Positions 24,158-33,226 of a stretch of 64,000 bases of DNA are shown one piece after another. Position 1 is the stretch's first letter, and each line of letters opens with the position of its first letter. Location of the stretch: positions 1 to 64,000 of the forward strand of contig JAISUT010000004.1 in assembly GCA_031271905.1 (NCBI GenBank). The letters run 5' to 3'. The position numbers and the translations under genes are program-made. The notes under the pieces are model-generated. The model searched no databases, was not told the DNA's origin, and worked only from the letters and a program-made list of their open reading frames with translations. Source of the DNA: Acidobacteriota bacterium. Its GTDB lineage: Bacteria > Acidobacteriota > UBA6911.

Positions 24158-25026
24158 CGGTCGTACACCTGCCTCAAACGCTCGCGGGTGACGTGGGTGT
24201 ATATCTGCGTGGTGGAGATGCAGGCGTGGCCGAGCATGACCTGCACGGCGCGCAGGTCGGCGCCGTTTTCCAGCAGGTGCGTGGCGAAGCTGTGGCGCAA
24301 CATGTGCGGAGACAGGGGCTTTTCGACGCCCGCCTTGACGCCGTACGCCCTGAGCGCCTTCCAGAACCCCTGGCGGGTCATCGGCCCGCCCCAACCGGTC
24401 ACGAAGAGGTGGTTGCTCCGCCGCCTGCCCAGTATCCGGGCCCGCCAACGGGCCAGGTAGCCGTCCAGGTGCAGCCGCGCGACCTCCCCGAGCGGCACCA
24501 CGCGCTCCCTGCTCCCCTTGCCGACGCAGGTGACGACGCCCCTGTCCAAATCGACCTGCGTCACCAGGAGCCCGACCAGCTCGCTGACCCGCAGGCCCGT
24601 GGCGTACAGGACTTCGATCATCGCCTTGTCGCGCGCCCCCCGCGCGCAACCGGCGTCCGGCGCGGCGAGCAACGCCTCCACCTCGTCGCGGTCGAGGTAG
24701 CGCGGCAGGGGGCGCAGGAAAGACGGCGAGGACATCAGCTCCATCGGATCCTCCGCGATGAGGCGCGAGACCGCGAGGAAACGGTAGAATCCCCGCACGG
24801 CGTCCATCATCCGGACGCAGGAGCGCGGGGAGAGGCCGTCGTCGGACAAGGAGCGCAGCCATCCCGATATGTCCTCGGGGCGAAGCCCCTCGACCGGCTT
24901 CCCCAGCCCGAGCGCGTATTCCAAGAGGTTGCGGACGTCACGGCGATAGGCGAGGACGGTGTTCCGGGAGGAACCTTTCTCCACGCGCAGGTAGTCGGTG
25001 AACTCGGCCAGGAAGTCGCGGCTCAT
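24139..25026 (-). CDS. tyrosine recombinase of XerC/XerD type
   Basis: This 295-residue protein has a SAM-like N-terminal DNA-binding domain (residues 1-95; VEKGSSRNTVLAYRRDVRNLLEY) and a catalytic domain with all six key residues: R146 (ATGLRVSEL), K170 (GKGSRERVV), H241 and R244 (SPHMLRHSFATHLLENG), H267 (MLGHACISTTQIYTH) and Y276. XerC/D proteins resolve chromosome dimers at dif. Its start overlaps the stop of murJ by four bases. Its stop codon falls within the last unit of a palindromic repeat array. The assignment to XerC or XerD is not possible by eye; XerD is somewhat favoured by the usual C-terminal YDRHHPRA. Confidence 0.93.
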   Translation of the reverse strand: MSRDFLAEFTDYLRVEKGSSRNTVLAYRRDVRNLLEYALGLGKPVEGLRPEDISGWLRSLSDDGLSPRSCVRMMDAVRGFYRFLAVSRLIAEDPMELMSSPSFLRPLPRYLDRDEVEALLAAPDAGCARGARDKAMIEVLYATGLRVSELVGLLVTQVDLDRGVVTCVGKGSRERVVPLGEVARLHLDGYLARWRARILGRRRSNHLFVTGWGGPMTRQGFWKALRAYGVKAGVEKPLSPHMLRHSFATHLLENGADLRAVQVMLGHACISTTQIYTHVTRERLRQVYDRHHPRA

Positions 25027-26669
25027 CGACCCCTCCCCGCCAGCTTGGCCGCCATGCCCAGCACCGCGTCGGCCTCCCGCACCCGGAAGAGGCGGAGCAG
25101 GGGGACCAGCGCGACGAGGGCGGCGGCGATCGCAAACCCCAGCCGCAGTCCGAGCGCGGGCGCGCCGGAGGCGGGGACGGCCATGCCTCCGCAAACGAAC
25201 ACCAGGCGGGCGAATGCCCCCATGAGGACGGACGCCGCCGCGATGCGCAGGTAGACGCCGACGCCTTCGCCGGGGACGACGCGCCGCCCGCCGCCGAAGC
25301 CGCGCCCCAGGCGGCGGCGCAGCAGCGCGTAGTTGAGCCACGCGGCGACGGTGGTCGAGACCGCGAGCCCGTAAAAGCCGAGCGGCTTGAGCAGGAGCAG
25401 GTTCAGCGCGACCTTGACCGCCACCGTCAGCATGCTCGTGCGCACGGGGGTGCGGCTGTCCCCGAGCGCGTAGAACGCCGGGACGACGATCTTGACCGCC
25501 GAGTAGGCGAACAGGGCGAAGGCGTAATACAACAGCACCCCGGCGGTCCTCTCCGTGTCGTCGGACAGGAACTCCCCCCGCTCGAACAGCAGTTGCACGA
25601 TCTCCCGCCGGAAGGCGACGAGCCCCGCCGTGGCGGGGAAGGTCAGGCAGGCGGCGAGGCGCAGGCCGGCGGCGAGCGTCCCCCCGACGCCCGCCACGTC
25701 CTCGCGCGCGGCGTGGCGCGACGCGTCCACCGTCGCCACCGTGGCGATGGCGACGCCGAAGACGCCGATGGGCAGGTGCATCAGCCGGAACGCGTAGCCG
25801 AGCCATGAGACGGGGCCGTCGCCGTACATGGAGGCGATCTGGCTGTCGACGATGACGTTGACCTGCGTCGCCGAAAGCCCCAGGACGGCGGGGAGCATCA
25901 ACTTCCCTATGCGGCGCAGGTCGGGGTCGGAGAGATCGAGCGTCAGGCGGTAGCGGAAGCCTTGCGCGCGCGCGGAAGGAACCATGACGGCGAACTGGCA
26001 GAAGCCCCCGGCGAGCGCCCCGACCGCCATGGCGACCACCGGATCCAGCCCCCAGCGCGGCATGAACGGGGAGAGGAACACCCCCGCCAGGATGCAGCAG
26101 ACGTTGAAGGCCGAGGACGACAGCGCCGGGAGGAAGAACGAGCCGCAGGCGTTGAGCATCCCCATGAACACGGCGGCCAGCGACACGCACAGCAGGAAGG
26201 GGGACATGATGCGCGTCATCTGCTCCGCCAGCTCCACCTTGCCGGGGACGGCGGCGAAACCCGCGGCTTGGACGTAGACGAGAAGCCTCGCGCCGAAAAA
26301 GACCAGCAGCGTCACCGCGCCCAGCAGGATCAGGAGCGCGTTGACCATCCGGTTGGCGAGCGACCACGCCGACGCCCTGCCGCCGTCCGAGGCGAGCCGC
26401 CGGGCGAACGCGGGGAGGAATGCGGCGCTCATGGCGCCTTCGGCGAAAAGGTCGCGCAGCAGGTTCGGGATGCGGTAGGCGACGCCGAAGGCGTCGGTGG
26501 CCAGGCCCGCCCCGAAATACTTCGCCTGGACGACCTCGCGCACGAGCCCCAGGACGCGGCTGATGGCGATGGCGACGCCGACCTTGCCCGCCGCGACGGC
26601 TGAGCGGGCGGAGCCGCCCCCGTGCGCCGTCGCGCGGGGGGGGGCATCGGGTTCGGTTTGATTTTCCAT
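25023..26669 (-). CDS. murJ: lipid II flippase MurJ (MviN)
   Basis: MurJ moves lipid II across the inner membrane for peptidoglycan assembly. The 548-residue protein has about 14 hydrophobic segments, starts its core with VGVAIAISRVLGLVREVVQAKYFG, and has the GLATDAFGVAYRIPNLLRDLFAEGAMSAAFLP segment that is diagnostic for the MOP exporter MurJ branch. The N-terminal 25 residues are polar and variable. The C-terminal two helices are less conserved. It ends in a four-base overlap with the recombinase gene and begins 21 bases after larE, so the three may be one transcript, although their roles are unrelated. Confidence 0.94.
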   Translation of the reverse strand: MENQTEPDAPPRATAHGGGSARSAVAAGKVGVAIAISRVLGLVREVVQAKYFGAGLATDAFGVAYRIPNLLRDLFAEGAMSAAFLPAFARRLASDGGRASAWSLANRMVNALLILLGAVTLLVFFGARLLVYVQAAGFAAVPGKVELAEQMTRIMSPFLLCVSLAAVFMGMLNACGSFFLPALSSSAFNVCCILAGVFLSPFMPRWGLDPVVAMAVGALAGGFCQFAVMVPSARAQGFRYRLTLDLSDPDLRRIGKLMLPAVLGLSATQVNVIVDSQIASMYGDGPVSWLGYAFRLMHLPIGVFGVAIATVATVDASRHAAREDVAGVGGTLAAGLRLAACLTFPATAGLVAFRREIVQLLFERGEFLSDDTERTAGVLLYYAFALFAYSAVKIVVPAFYALGDSRTPVRTSMLTVAVKVALNLLLLKPLGFYGLAVSTTVAAWLNYALLRRRLGRGFGGGRRVVPGEGVGVYLRIAAASVLMGAFARLVFVCGGMAVPASGAPALGLRLGFAIAAALVALVPLLRLFRVREADAVLGMAAKLAGRGR

Positions 26670-26690
26670 GTGGGGGCGGCCGTCTGCGGC

Positions 26691-27557
26691 CTACACGCTG
26701 AACTTCTGCTTTTCCAAGTCGCTCAGGACCTCGTTGGCCGAACCTGTGCGGTAGCCTTCCAGGTCGAGCGTCACGAACCGGTAGCCGAAGCCCTTGAACG
26801 CGGCGGCGATTTTCGCGGCGGCCTCCGGGTTGAGCGCCTTGGGAAGGTCCTCCGACCCCAGCTCGATGCGCACCAGCGTCTCGTGGTGCCGCACCCGGAA
26901 GACGCGGAAGCCCATCTCGCGCAGGAATTCCTCGCCCCGGTCCACTTGGCGCAGGTTCTCCTCGGTGATCTTCACCCCGTAGGGCATGCGCGAGGCGAGG
27001 CAGGCCGAGGCAGGCTCGTCCGCCGTGGGGAGCCCGGCGCGGCGGGAAAGCTCCCTGATGTCGTCCTTGGAGAGCCCCGCCTCCATCAGCGGGCTGCGGA
27101 CGCCGTGCTTGAGCGCCGCCCTCCTGCCGGGCCGGTAGTCGCCCAGGTCGTCGGCGTTCAGCCCGTCCAAGACCACCGCCGCGCCCGTCGCCGCCGCGAT
27201 CGCCCGCAGTTTGGCGTAGACCTCGTCCTTGCAATGGAAGCAGCGGTTGGCGTCGTTCCGGCTGTACTCCTCGCGTCCGATCTCCTCGGACTGGACGACC
27301 TGGTGCGGTATGCCGAAATCACCGATGACCCGCGCAGCCAGCCGCCGCTGGTGCGAGGGGACGGAGGCGCTCTCCGCCGTCACCGCCTTCATCCGGTCGC
27401 CCAAGACCGCGTGGGCCTTCCACGCGAGGTAGGAGCTGTCCACCCCGCCGCTGAACGCCACCACGGCAGGCGCGGACTCGGAAAGGATGGCTTCGAGCAG
27501 CCGTTCTTTTTCATCCAAGGATTTTGTCAATGGTGTTTCCAGCTCCATCAGCTCCAT
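26691..27557 (-). CDS. larE: LarE-type ATP-dependent sacrificial sulfur transferase
   Basis: LarE gives its own cysteine sulfur to a pyridinium dicarboxylate mononucleotide in making the nickel-pincer cofactor of lactate racemase and related enzymes. This 288-residue protein has the PP-loop FSGGVDSS (residues 35-42), NRCFHCKDEVY, and the sacrificial cysteine C186 in SACLASRMPYG, so it is of the cysteine-donating class. No larB, larC or larA gene is present, so the client is encoded elsewhere. The ATG was chosen because GGAGG lies seven bases upstream; that site is formed by the right end of repeat element D. Confidence 0.88.
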   Translation of the reverse strand: MELMELETPLTKSLDEKERLLEAILSESAPAVVAFSGGVDSSYLAWKAHAVLGDRMKAVTAESASVPSHQRRLAARVIGDFGIPHQVVQSEEIGREEYSRNDANRCFHCKDEVYAKLRAIAAATGAAVVLDGLNADDLGDYRPGRRAALKHGVRSPLMEAGLSKDDIRELSRRAGLPTADEPASACLASRMPYGVKITEENLRQVDRGEEFLREMGFRVFRVRHHETLVRIELGSEDLPKALNPEAAAKIAAAFKGFGYRFVTLDLEGYRTGSANEVLSDLEKQKFSV

Positions 27558-27560
27558 GTC

Positions 27561-27595
27561 GGGAACCTCCACAAACCCCGGACTTAGAGGTTCCC
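27561..27595 (-). repeat. inverted-repeat leader element, copy D (short form)
   Basis: A 35-base form with both ends (GGGAACCTC and GAGGTTCCC) but lacking the CGCAG-AAGGCG middle part. On the minus strand its right end, GTGGAGGTTCCC, is directly before the larE ATG and supplies the ribosome site. Confidence 0.7.
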
Positions 27596-27678
27596 TGTCC
27601 TGAGACCGGGATGCGGGCGGCATCCGTCGGAACGGGGCGCCGCCCACGCTTGCAGGGAGGGGGGACGGTCAATGGCGG

Positions 27679-27930
27679 TCAGTCGTCATCTTCGTCGTCA
27701 TCTTCGTAATCGTCGTCGTCCCAGTCGTCGTCTTCTTCGTCCCAGTCTCCGTCCCCATCCTCCTCCCAGTCGCCGTCTTCTTCTTCGTCGTCGTCAGGGG
27801 CGAGGTCGAACTCCACAGGGTCGAGGGAAATCACCTCCAAGTCCACTCCGCACTCGGGACAGGTGGTGATGTCGCCCACGTCCTCGAATTCCTCATCAAT
27901 CTCGGCTTCGCATTCAGGACAGTATCCCAT
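27679..27930 (-). CDS. LysW-like zinc-ribbon protein with long acidic tail
   Basis: This 83-residue protein starts with a C4 zinc ribbon (C4, C7, C24, C27; CPEC twice) followed by VDLEVISLDPVEFDLAP, a segment that strongly resembles LysW, the amino-group carrier protein of lysine and arginine synthesis in Thermus and archaea. In LysW the chain ends shortly after with EDWGE, whose C-terminal Glu carries the substrate. Here the tail is instead about 35 residues of Asp/Glu with aromatic residues at W55, W63, W70 and Y75, and the last residue is Asp. AAGGAG precedes the ATG. No LysX-like gene is adjacent. It is probably an acidic carrier or chaperone-type protein; a LysW role is not shown. Confidence 0.7.
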   Translation of the reverse strand: MGYCPECEAEIDEEFEDVGDITTCPECGVDLEVISLDPVEFDLAPDDDEEEDGDWEEDGDGDWDEEDDDWDDDDYEDDDEDDD

Positions 27931-28062
27931 GGCATGTATCTCCTTATGCAATTCACTCCATTGTGCTACCATGTTGCCGGGTGAATCGTCAAGCGGGTTT
28001 GCAATCTTTTATGCGCCGACCGCGCCTTCACCCTTTAATCCCGCGCCTTCTGGGGGAGTGCA

Positions 28063-29160
28063 ATGACTCGAACCGGCGTCTTGAGAACCACCTTGGCCAC
28101 CATCCTCGCCTTTTGCGCCTGTGTCGCCTGCGCGCCGCTCTGGACGCCGTTGCTCCAGCGCGCCCTCCCGTCGTCCCTCCCGACGACGGTGGAGGCGCAA
28201 CGCCCCTCCTCCGCAGGCACACCCCCCGACGACCCGGACGCCGCCGACCCGGGCGCCGTGCGGCTGCCGCAGGCCAGCATCTCCGTGAGCGTGGACATGG
28301 TGTCGCTGCAGGCGCTGGTCACCGACGACAAGGGCAACGTCATCACGGGCCTCGGCCCCGACAACTTTACCATCTACGAAGATGGTGTCAAACAGGAGAT
28401 TAAGCAATTCGCGCCGGTGGAAGCCAACACCACCGTGGTGATGCTCGTGGAGTTCAGCAAGCGCATCGAACTTTTCCTCGACGACGTGTACAACGCCATG
28501 TACGCCTTCGTCCAGACGCTGCGTCCGGGGGACTGGACGGCGGTCGTCGGCTACGACATGCACACCACCATCTTCAACGACTTCACGCAGGACAAGCAGG
28601 AGGTCTACAAGGCGCTGCGCCAGTTCACCTACCCCGCCTGGGACGAAAGCAACATCTCCGACGCGGTCATGGACACCATCGACCGGACGCAGGAGCTGGA
28701 CGGGAAGGTGGCCATCCTGCTCATCGGCTCGGGCTTGGACACCTTCAGCCGCCACACCTACGACCAGGCGCTCAAAGCCTGCAAGGACTCCAACGCCTCC
28801 ATCTACGCCATCGGCGTGGGGCGCTGGGTGCGCGACTACCTCGACGCGCGCGGCTACATCAGCGCCTCGACCAACATCGACTTCCTCATGGGGGAGAACC
28901 GGTTGAAGTCCTTCGCCGACTACACCGGCGGGGCGGCGTGGTTCCCGCGCTACGCCACGGAGCTGCCCGCCATCTTCAGCCAGATCTCCACGCAGTTGCG
29001 CAGCCAGTACAGCATCGGCTACGTCTCCTCCAACACCAAGCGGGACGGGAAGTACCGCAAGATCAAGGTGGAAGTCCAGACCGACCTCAAGGACAAGAAG
29101 GGCAAGCCGCTGAAGCCCAAGGTCGTCGCCCGCAAGGGTTACACCGCCAAAAGCATCTAG
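28063..29160 (+). CDS. secreted VWFA-related (acidobacterial type) protein
   Basis: A 365-residue protein with an N-terminal signal peptide (TTLATILAFCACVACAPLW), a short Pro-rich linker and a von Willebrand factor A-like domain. The sequence VSVDMVSLQALVTDDKGNVITGLGPDNFTIYEDGVKQEIKQF is the characteristic start of the VWFA-related domain first described in Acidobacteria. The metal site is altered (VEFSKR in place of DxSxS), as in many members. The C-terminal third (SQISTQLRSQYSIGYVSSNTKRDGKYRKIKVEV) also follows the family. The function is not known; a role in envelope or adhesion is a guess. It is divergent from the LysW-like gene. Confidence 0.9.
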   Translation: MTRTGVLRTTLATILAFCACVACAPLWTPLLQRALPSSLPTTVEAQRPSSAGTPPDDPDAADPGAVRLPQASISVSVDMVSLQALVTDDKGNVITGLGPDNFTIYEDGVKQEIKQFAPVEANTTVVMLVEFSKRIELFLDDVYNAMYAFVQTLRPGDWTAVVGYDMHTTIFNDFTQDKQEVYKALRQFTYPAWDESNISDAVMDTIDRTQELDGKVAILLIGSGLDTFSRHTYDQALKACKDSNASIYAIGVGRWVRDYLDARGYISASTNIDFLMGENRLKSFADYTGGAAWFPRYATELPAIFSQISTQLRSQYSIGYVSSNTKRDGKYRKIKVEVQTDLKDKKGKPLKPKVVARKGYTAKSI

Positions 29161-29277
29161 CGCGCCCAGCCGGGGGCTGCGCGACGGGGGGGCGGGACGC
29201 CGACGTTGCAGACGGGGGCGCCGTGCCGTATGATGTTTGGTTTTCGCCGGGATGCGGCACGTCCCCGGGGGGATGCG

Positions 29278-29886
29278 ATGAGACTTACCGAATCGGGGAT
29301 CGAGCGGATGGCGGCGGACCGCCTCCACGCAGACCGCCCGCACTTGTCGGGCGAGCAGTTGGCGAAGTTCTGCCCGCTGTGCGGCGCGCCCCTCGCGGAC
29401 AGGCTCATCGAGGAGGAGCAGCAGGTGCGCAAGGTCTGCTCCGGGTGCGGTTTCATCTTCTACCTCAACCCCAAGGTGGTGGCGGGCGCCGTGCCTCGCC
29501 AGGGACGGGACGGCAGGATATGGTTGTTGCGCCGGAACATCTCGCCCGGGATGGGGCTTTGGACGTTCCCCGGCGGCTACGTGGACTTGGGGGAGAGCGT
29601 CCCGGACGCCGCCGTGCGCGAGACCTTCGAGGAGACGCGGCTGCAGGTGCGGATAGACGGCATCCTGAACGTCTACTCCTATGCGCACGTCGGCATCGTG
29701 CTGGTCGTCTACCGCGCGACGGTCACGGGGGGCGAGGCGGCGCCGACGCCGGAGAGCCAGGAGGCGCGCCTGTTCCGGCTGGACGAGATACCATGGGGGG
29801 AGCTGGCGTTCACCTCCACGCGCGACGCGATGCGCGACTATGTGGAGCATGAGAGAAAGGAACCGGGAAGTGGACACGACAAATGA
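29278..29886 (+). CDS. Nudix hydrolase with N-terminal zinc ribbon
   Basis: This 202-residue protein has a zinc ribbon (CPLCGAPL, then CSGCGFIFYLNPK) and a Nudix domain with the box GGYVDLGESVPDAAVRETFEET. The layout is like that of NudC-type or ADP-ribose pyrophosphatase-like proteins, but it is shorter than NADH pyrophosphatase and lacks its SQPWPFPxS motif. It probably hydrolyses a nucleoside diphosphate derivative. Its 3' end overlaps the start of metG by 17 bases, so the genes are coupled. The start is uncertain; an ATG at MRLTESG is used. Confidence 0.85.
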   Translation: MRLTESGIERMAADRLHADRPHLSGEQLAKFCPLCGAPLADRLIEEEQQVRKVCSGCGFIFYLNPKVVAGAVPRQGRDGRIWLLRRNISPGMGLWTFPGGYVDLGESVPDAAVRETFEETRLQVRIDGILNVYSYAHVGIVLVVYRATVTGGEAAPTPESQEARLFRLDEIPWGELAFTSTRDAMRDYVEHERKEPGSGHDK

Positions 29887-31552
29887 GAAGATTCTGGTGA
29901 CGGCGGCGCTGCCCTACGCCAACGGGCCGTTGCATCTGGGGCACCTGGCGGGCGCCTACATCCCCGCCGACGTCTACGTCCGCTACCAGCGGCTGAAGGG
30001 GGCGGACGTCCTCTTCATCGGCGGCTCGGACGAGCACGGCGTGCCGATCACCATCCGCGCCGACCGCGAGAAGACGACGCCCCAGGCCGTCGTGGACCGC
30101 TACCACGCCGCCATGTCGCGGACTTTCGAACGCCTCGGCGTGAAGTTCGACAACTACTCGCGCACCTCCCTGCCCCTGCACCACAAGATCTCGCAGGACT
30201 TCTTCCTGCGCCTGGACGAGAAGGGGTTCATCCGCGAGGAGGAGGTGCGCCAATACTACTGCGCCCCCTGCCGCCGCTTCCTCCCCGACCGCTACATCGA
30301 GGGCGAGTGCCCGCACTGCCACTCGCTCGGCGCGCGCGGCGACCAGTGCGAGGCCTGCGGCCGCTGGCTGGAGCCCGAGCAGCTCCTAGGGCCCAAGTGC
30401 AAGGTCTGCGGCGCGGCGCCGGAGTTGCGCAACACGCGGCATTGGTATTTCAAGCTGTCGGCCTTCCAGAAGCGGCTCGAGGACTGGCAGGCGTCCAAGC
30501 CCGAGTGGAAGAACAACGTGCGCGAGTTCTCCTCCGGCTGGTTCAAGGAGGGGCTGACCGACCGCCCCATCACGCGCGACATCGACTGGGGCATCCCGGT
30601 GCCGCTGCCCGACGCGGAGGGGAAGGTGCTCTACGTCTGGTTCGACGCCCCCATCGGCTACGTCTCCTCCTCGGTCGAGTGGGCGCGCAAGCGCGGCACC
30701 CCCGACGCCTGGCGCGACTACTGGTGCGACGAGGCGACGAAGCTGGTGCATTTCATCGGCAAGGACAACATCGTGTTCCACGCCATCGTCTGGCCCGCCA
30801 TGCTGATGGCGCACGAGGGGTTCATCCTCCCCTCGGAGATCCCCGCCAACGAGTTCCTGAACATCGAGGGACAGAAGATCTCCACCAGCCGCAACTGGGC
30901 GGTCTGGGCCGACGACTACCTCGACGTGTTCCCCCCCGACCCGCTGCGCTATTACCTGGAGGCCAACGCGCCGGAGAACAAGGACGCCGACTTCACCTGG
31001 AAGGACTTCCAGGCGAAGAACAACGGCGACCTGGCGGACGTTTTAGGTAATTTGATCAACCGCTGCCTCTCGTTCGTGGAGAAGAACTTCGAGAACAAGG
31101 TGCCCCCGGCGGGCGAGCCGACCGGCGCGGAGGCGGCGGTGCTGGACGCCGCGAGGCGGGCTGTCGCATCCATCGGCGGCGCGCTCGACGCATTCCAGGT
31201 GCGCCGCGCCGTCGCGGAGCTGATGGATCTGGCGCGCGCGGGCAACAAGTATTTCAACGACGCCGCCCCTTGGAGCGCGATGAAGGTCGACAGGGCGCGC
31301 GCGGCGACCATATTGAACACGACCATCCAGCTCCAGGCGGCGCTCTCGCTCCTGATGGAGCCGTTCCTCCCCCACTCCGCGCCGAGGCTCCGGGCGATGC
31401 TCGGCGTCCCTGCGGAGCAGGCGGCGCGCCCCTGGGGCGAAATCGCCGAGGTGCGCCTCCCCGACGGGCGTCCGCTGGGGAAGCGGGAGATACTGTTCGG
31501 CAAGATCGAGGACGCGGTCATCGAGGAGCAGATCGCCAAGTTGGGCAAATGA
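29870..31552 (+). CDS. metG: methionine--tRNA ligase
   Basis: This class I synthetase of about 560 residues has the HIGH-type motif (ANGPLHLGHLAGAY), a double zinc knuckle (CAPC, CPHC, CEAC, CKVC) as in MetRS type 1, and the KMSKS-equivalent KISTSRNW. The anticodon-binding helical domain follows, and there is no C-terminal tRNA-binding (EMAP/Trbp111) domain. The GTG at 29870 is taken because of AAGGA upstream; an in-frame ATG at 29849 would add seven residues. The gene overlaps plsC by four bases. Confidence 0.94.
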   Translation: MDTTNEKILVTAALPYANGPLHLGHLAGAYIPADVYVRYQRLKGADVLFIGGSDEHGVPITIRADREKTTPQAVVDRYHAAMSRTFERLGVKFDNYSRTSLPLHHKISQDFFLRLDEKGFIREEEVRQYYCAPCRRFLPDRYIEGECPHCHSLGARGDQCEACGRWLEPEQLLGPKCKVCGAAPELRNTRHWYFKLSAFQKRLEDWQASKPEWKNNVREFSSGWFKEGLTDRPITRDIDWGIPVPLPDAEGKVLYVWFDAPIGYVSSSVEWARKRGTPDAWRDYWCDEATKLVHFIGKDNIVFHAIVWPAMLMAHEGFILPSEIPANEFLNIEGQKISTSRNWAVWADDYLDVFPPDPLRYYLEANAPENKDADFTWKDFQAKNNGDLADVLGNLINRCLSFVEKNFENKVPPAGEPTGAEAAVLDAARRAVASIGGALDAFQVRRAVAELMDLARAGNKYFNDAAPWSAMKVDRARAATILNTTIQLQAALSLLMEPFLPHSAPRLRAMLGVPAEQAARPWGEIAEVRLPDGRPLGKREILFGKIEDAVIEEQIAKLGK

Positions 31553-32244
31553 TAAGAGCGACCTTGGTCTACTGCTTCATCGGCGTCTACGTCACCCTGC
31601 TCGCGCCGGTCGGATGCCTCTGGAAAGCCGCCACCGGCAGCGCGCACCTGCTGTTCGGCATGACGCGCCTCTGCATCCGCGTGGCGGGGTGGCTCGGCGG
31701 GGTGCGCGTGGACGTCGAGGGGCGCGAACGGCTCGCGACGGTGAGGAACTGCGTGATCCTGTCCAACCACCAGGGGAACTTCGACGGCCCGGTGCTGCTC
31801 CACGTCACGGGTTGGGACTTGCGCGCCCTGATCAAAAAGGAGCTGTTGCGGGTGCCGGTCTTGTCGTGGGTCTTCAAAGGCACGGATTACGTCCCCCTGG
31901 ATCGGCGCGACCCCAAGCAGGCGCGCGCGGGCATAGAACAGGCTGTGGGGATGCTCCGGTCGGGGATGTCGTTCTTCGCCTTCCCGGAGGGGACGCGCAG
32001 CCGCGACGGTGCCCTCGGCCGCTTCAAGAAAGGGGCGTTCATCATGGCCATCCAGGCCGGGGTTCCGGTCGTGCCGGTCACCATCTGCGGCAGCGCCGCA
32101 ATACAGCCGCCGGGCGGCTACGGCATCCGTCCGGGGCGCATCCGCCTCGCCATCCACGCCCCGATCGAGACGCGCGGCATGACGGTCGAAGACCGCGACC
32201 GGCTGATGCGGGAGACGCGCGACGCCATCGCCTCCAAGCTGTGA
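31549..32244 (+). CDS. plsC: 1-acyl-sn-glycerol-3-phosphate acyltransferase
   Basis: This 231-residue membrane-associated protein has the acyltransferase block I NHQGNFD (H74, D79), block III FPEGTRS (E147), and an N-terminal hydrophobic helix. It acylates lysophosphatidate in phospholipid synthesis. The segment LIKKELLRVPVLSWVFKGTDYVPLDRRD is typical of PlsC. The start ATG overlaps the metG stop by four bases (ATGA). Confidence 0.92.
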   Translation: MIRATLVYCFIGVYVTLLAPVGCLWKAATGSAHLLFGMTRLCIRVAGWLGGVRVDVEGRERLATVRNCVILSNHQGNFDGPVLLHVTGWDLRALIKKELLRVPVLSWVFKGTDYVPLDRRDPKQARAGIEQAVGMLRSGMSFFAFPEGTRSRDGALGRFKKGAFIMAIQAGVPVVPVTICGSAAIQPPGGYGIRPGRIRLAIHAPIETRGMTVEDRDRLMRETRDAIASKL

Positions 32245-32287
32245 GCCCCGGCCGGCCTCGTCCGGCACCCCTTGGCGGCGCCGTCCA

Positions 32288-33166
32288 TCATAGCGTCTCA
32301 GGCCAAAGCTCCGCCTCATAGACGACCAGCGCGTCCCCTTCGAGGCAGACTTCGCTGAAGGGCGGCGGGGGGGGCGCATCCCCCTTCCCCGCCCTGCCCC
32401 CCCTGGCGGCGCCGTCCATCTTGAAATGGACGGTCAAGACCTCGCCGCTGCGGACATGCACCTCGACCGGGGACTCCACCCCGCCCCGGAGCGCCGCCAG
32501 CAACGCGGCGGCGATGCTCCCCGTGCCGCATGCCAGCGTCTCGCCCTCCACCCCGCGCTCGTAGGTGCGCACCCACAGGGTGTGCGGCGCCTCCACATGC
32601 GCGAAATCGACGTTCGCCCCCTCGGGCTTGAACCGGGAGTGGTTGCGCAGGGCGCACCCCCAACGCTCGACGTCGATCTCCTCCAGATCCTTCGCGCCCT
32701 CCAGGAAGCAGACCGCGTGGGGGACGCCGCTGTCGATGAAGTCCAGCGCGAACGGGCGCCTCCTCACCGTGGCGGAAACGCCTTGGCGCAGGCTGTGCGG
32801 GGCGGGCACCTGCACCTTGACCCTCTTGTCCCAAAGCTCCGCCGTGACGACGCCCGCCCCGGTGCGGAACGCCATGCGGGGCTTTTCGGCGATGCCGGTC
32901 AGGAACGCGAAGCGGGCGGCGCAACGCGCGCCGTTGCCGCACATCGCCGGCTCGCTCCCGTCCGCGTTGAAAAACCGCCAGCGGAAATCGACCTCCGGAT
33001 CCCCTTCGATCAATATGACCCCGTCCGCGCCCACGGAAACCCTCGGGCGGCAGACGCCGCGCACGAATTCGAGGCAGTTGTCGGGATCGATGACCCGCTT
33101 GCGGTTGTCGATCAGGATGAAGTCGTTGCCAGTTCCGGTCATTTTGAAAAAAGGGATTCGCTGCAT
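32288..33166 (-). CDS. dapF: diaminopimelate epimerase
   Basis: DapF converts LL- to meso-diaminopimelate for peptidoglycan and lysine. The 292-residue protein contains the two catalytic cysteines, C76 in AMCGNGARC and C213 in LACGTGS, and the start FFKMTGTGNDFILIDN. A Gly/Pro-rich loop (GGRAGKGDAPPPPP) near the end is an unusual insertion relative to the standard fold. It is convergent with plsC and has a TATAAT box upstream. Presence of DapF agrees with a Gram-negative diaminopimelate cell wall. Confidence 0.95.
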   Translation of the reverse strand: MQRIPFFKMTGTGNDFILIDNRKRVIDPDNCLEFVRGVCRPRVSVGADGVILIEGDPEVDFRWRFFNADGSEPAMCGNGARCAARFAFLTGIAEKPRMAFRTGAGVVTAELWDKRVKVQVPAPHSLRQGVSATVRRRPFALDFIDSGVPHAVCFLEGAKDLEEIDVERWGCALRNHSRFKPEGANVDFAHVEAPHTLWVRTYERGVEGETLACGTGSIAAALLAALRGGVESPVEVHVRSGEVLTVHFKMDGAARGGRAGKGDAPPPPPFSEVCLEGDALVVYEAELWPETL

Positions 33167-33197
33167 GGCAGTTCGGTCGCGTCCTCGAAAAAGAAGG

Positions 33198-33226
33198 ATT
33201 ATATATGGCGTCCTTCCGATGTAACA
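33198..33226 (-). promoter_or_regulatory. dapF promoter
   Basis: On the minus strand, a perfect TATAAT -10 box is 17 bases from a weak TGTTAC -35 box, and 31 bases from the dapF start. A sequence near the dapF start (GCAGTTCGGTCGCGTCC, 33168-33184) recurs with small changes near 33283, in the gap before the GGDEF gene. Confidence 0.55.

Noticed and set aside
24139-27234. 1031-codon minus-strand frame over murJ and larE
   Set aside because: The upstream part is an out-of-frame reading of murJ and larE, rich in Arg, Gly and Pro; only the last 295 codons encode the recombinase.
27679-27930. LysW-dependent lysine biosynthesis
   Set aside because: The C-terminal EDWGE is missing, there is no LysX, LysZ or LysY gene here, and dapF points to the diaminopimelate route.
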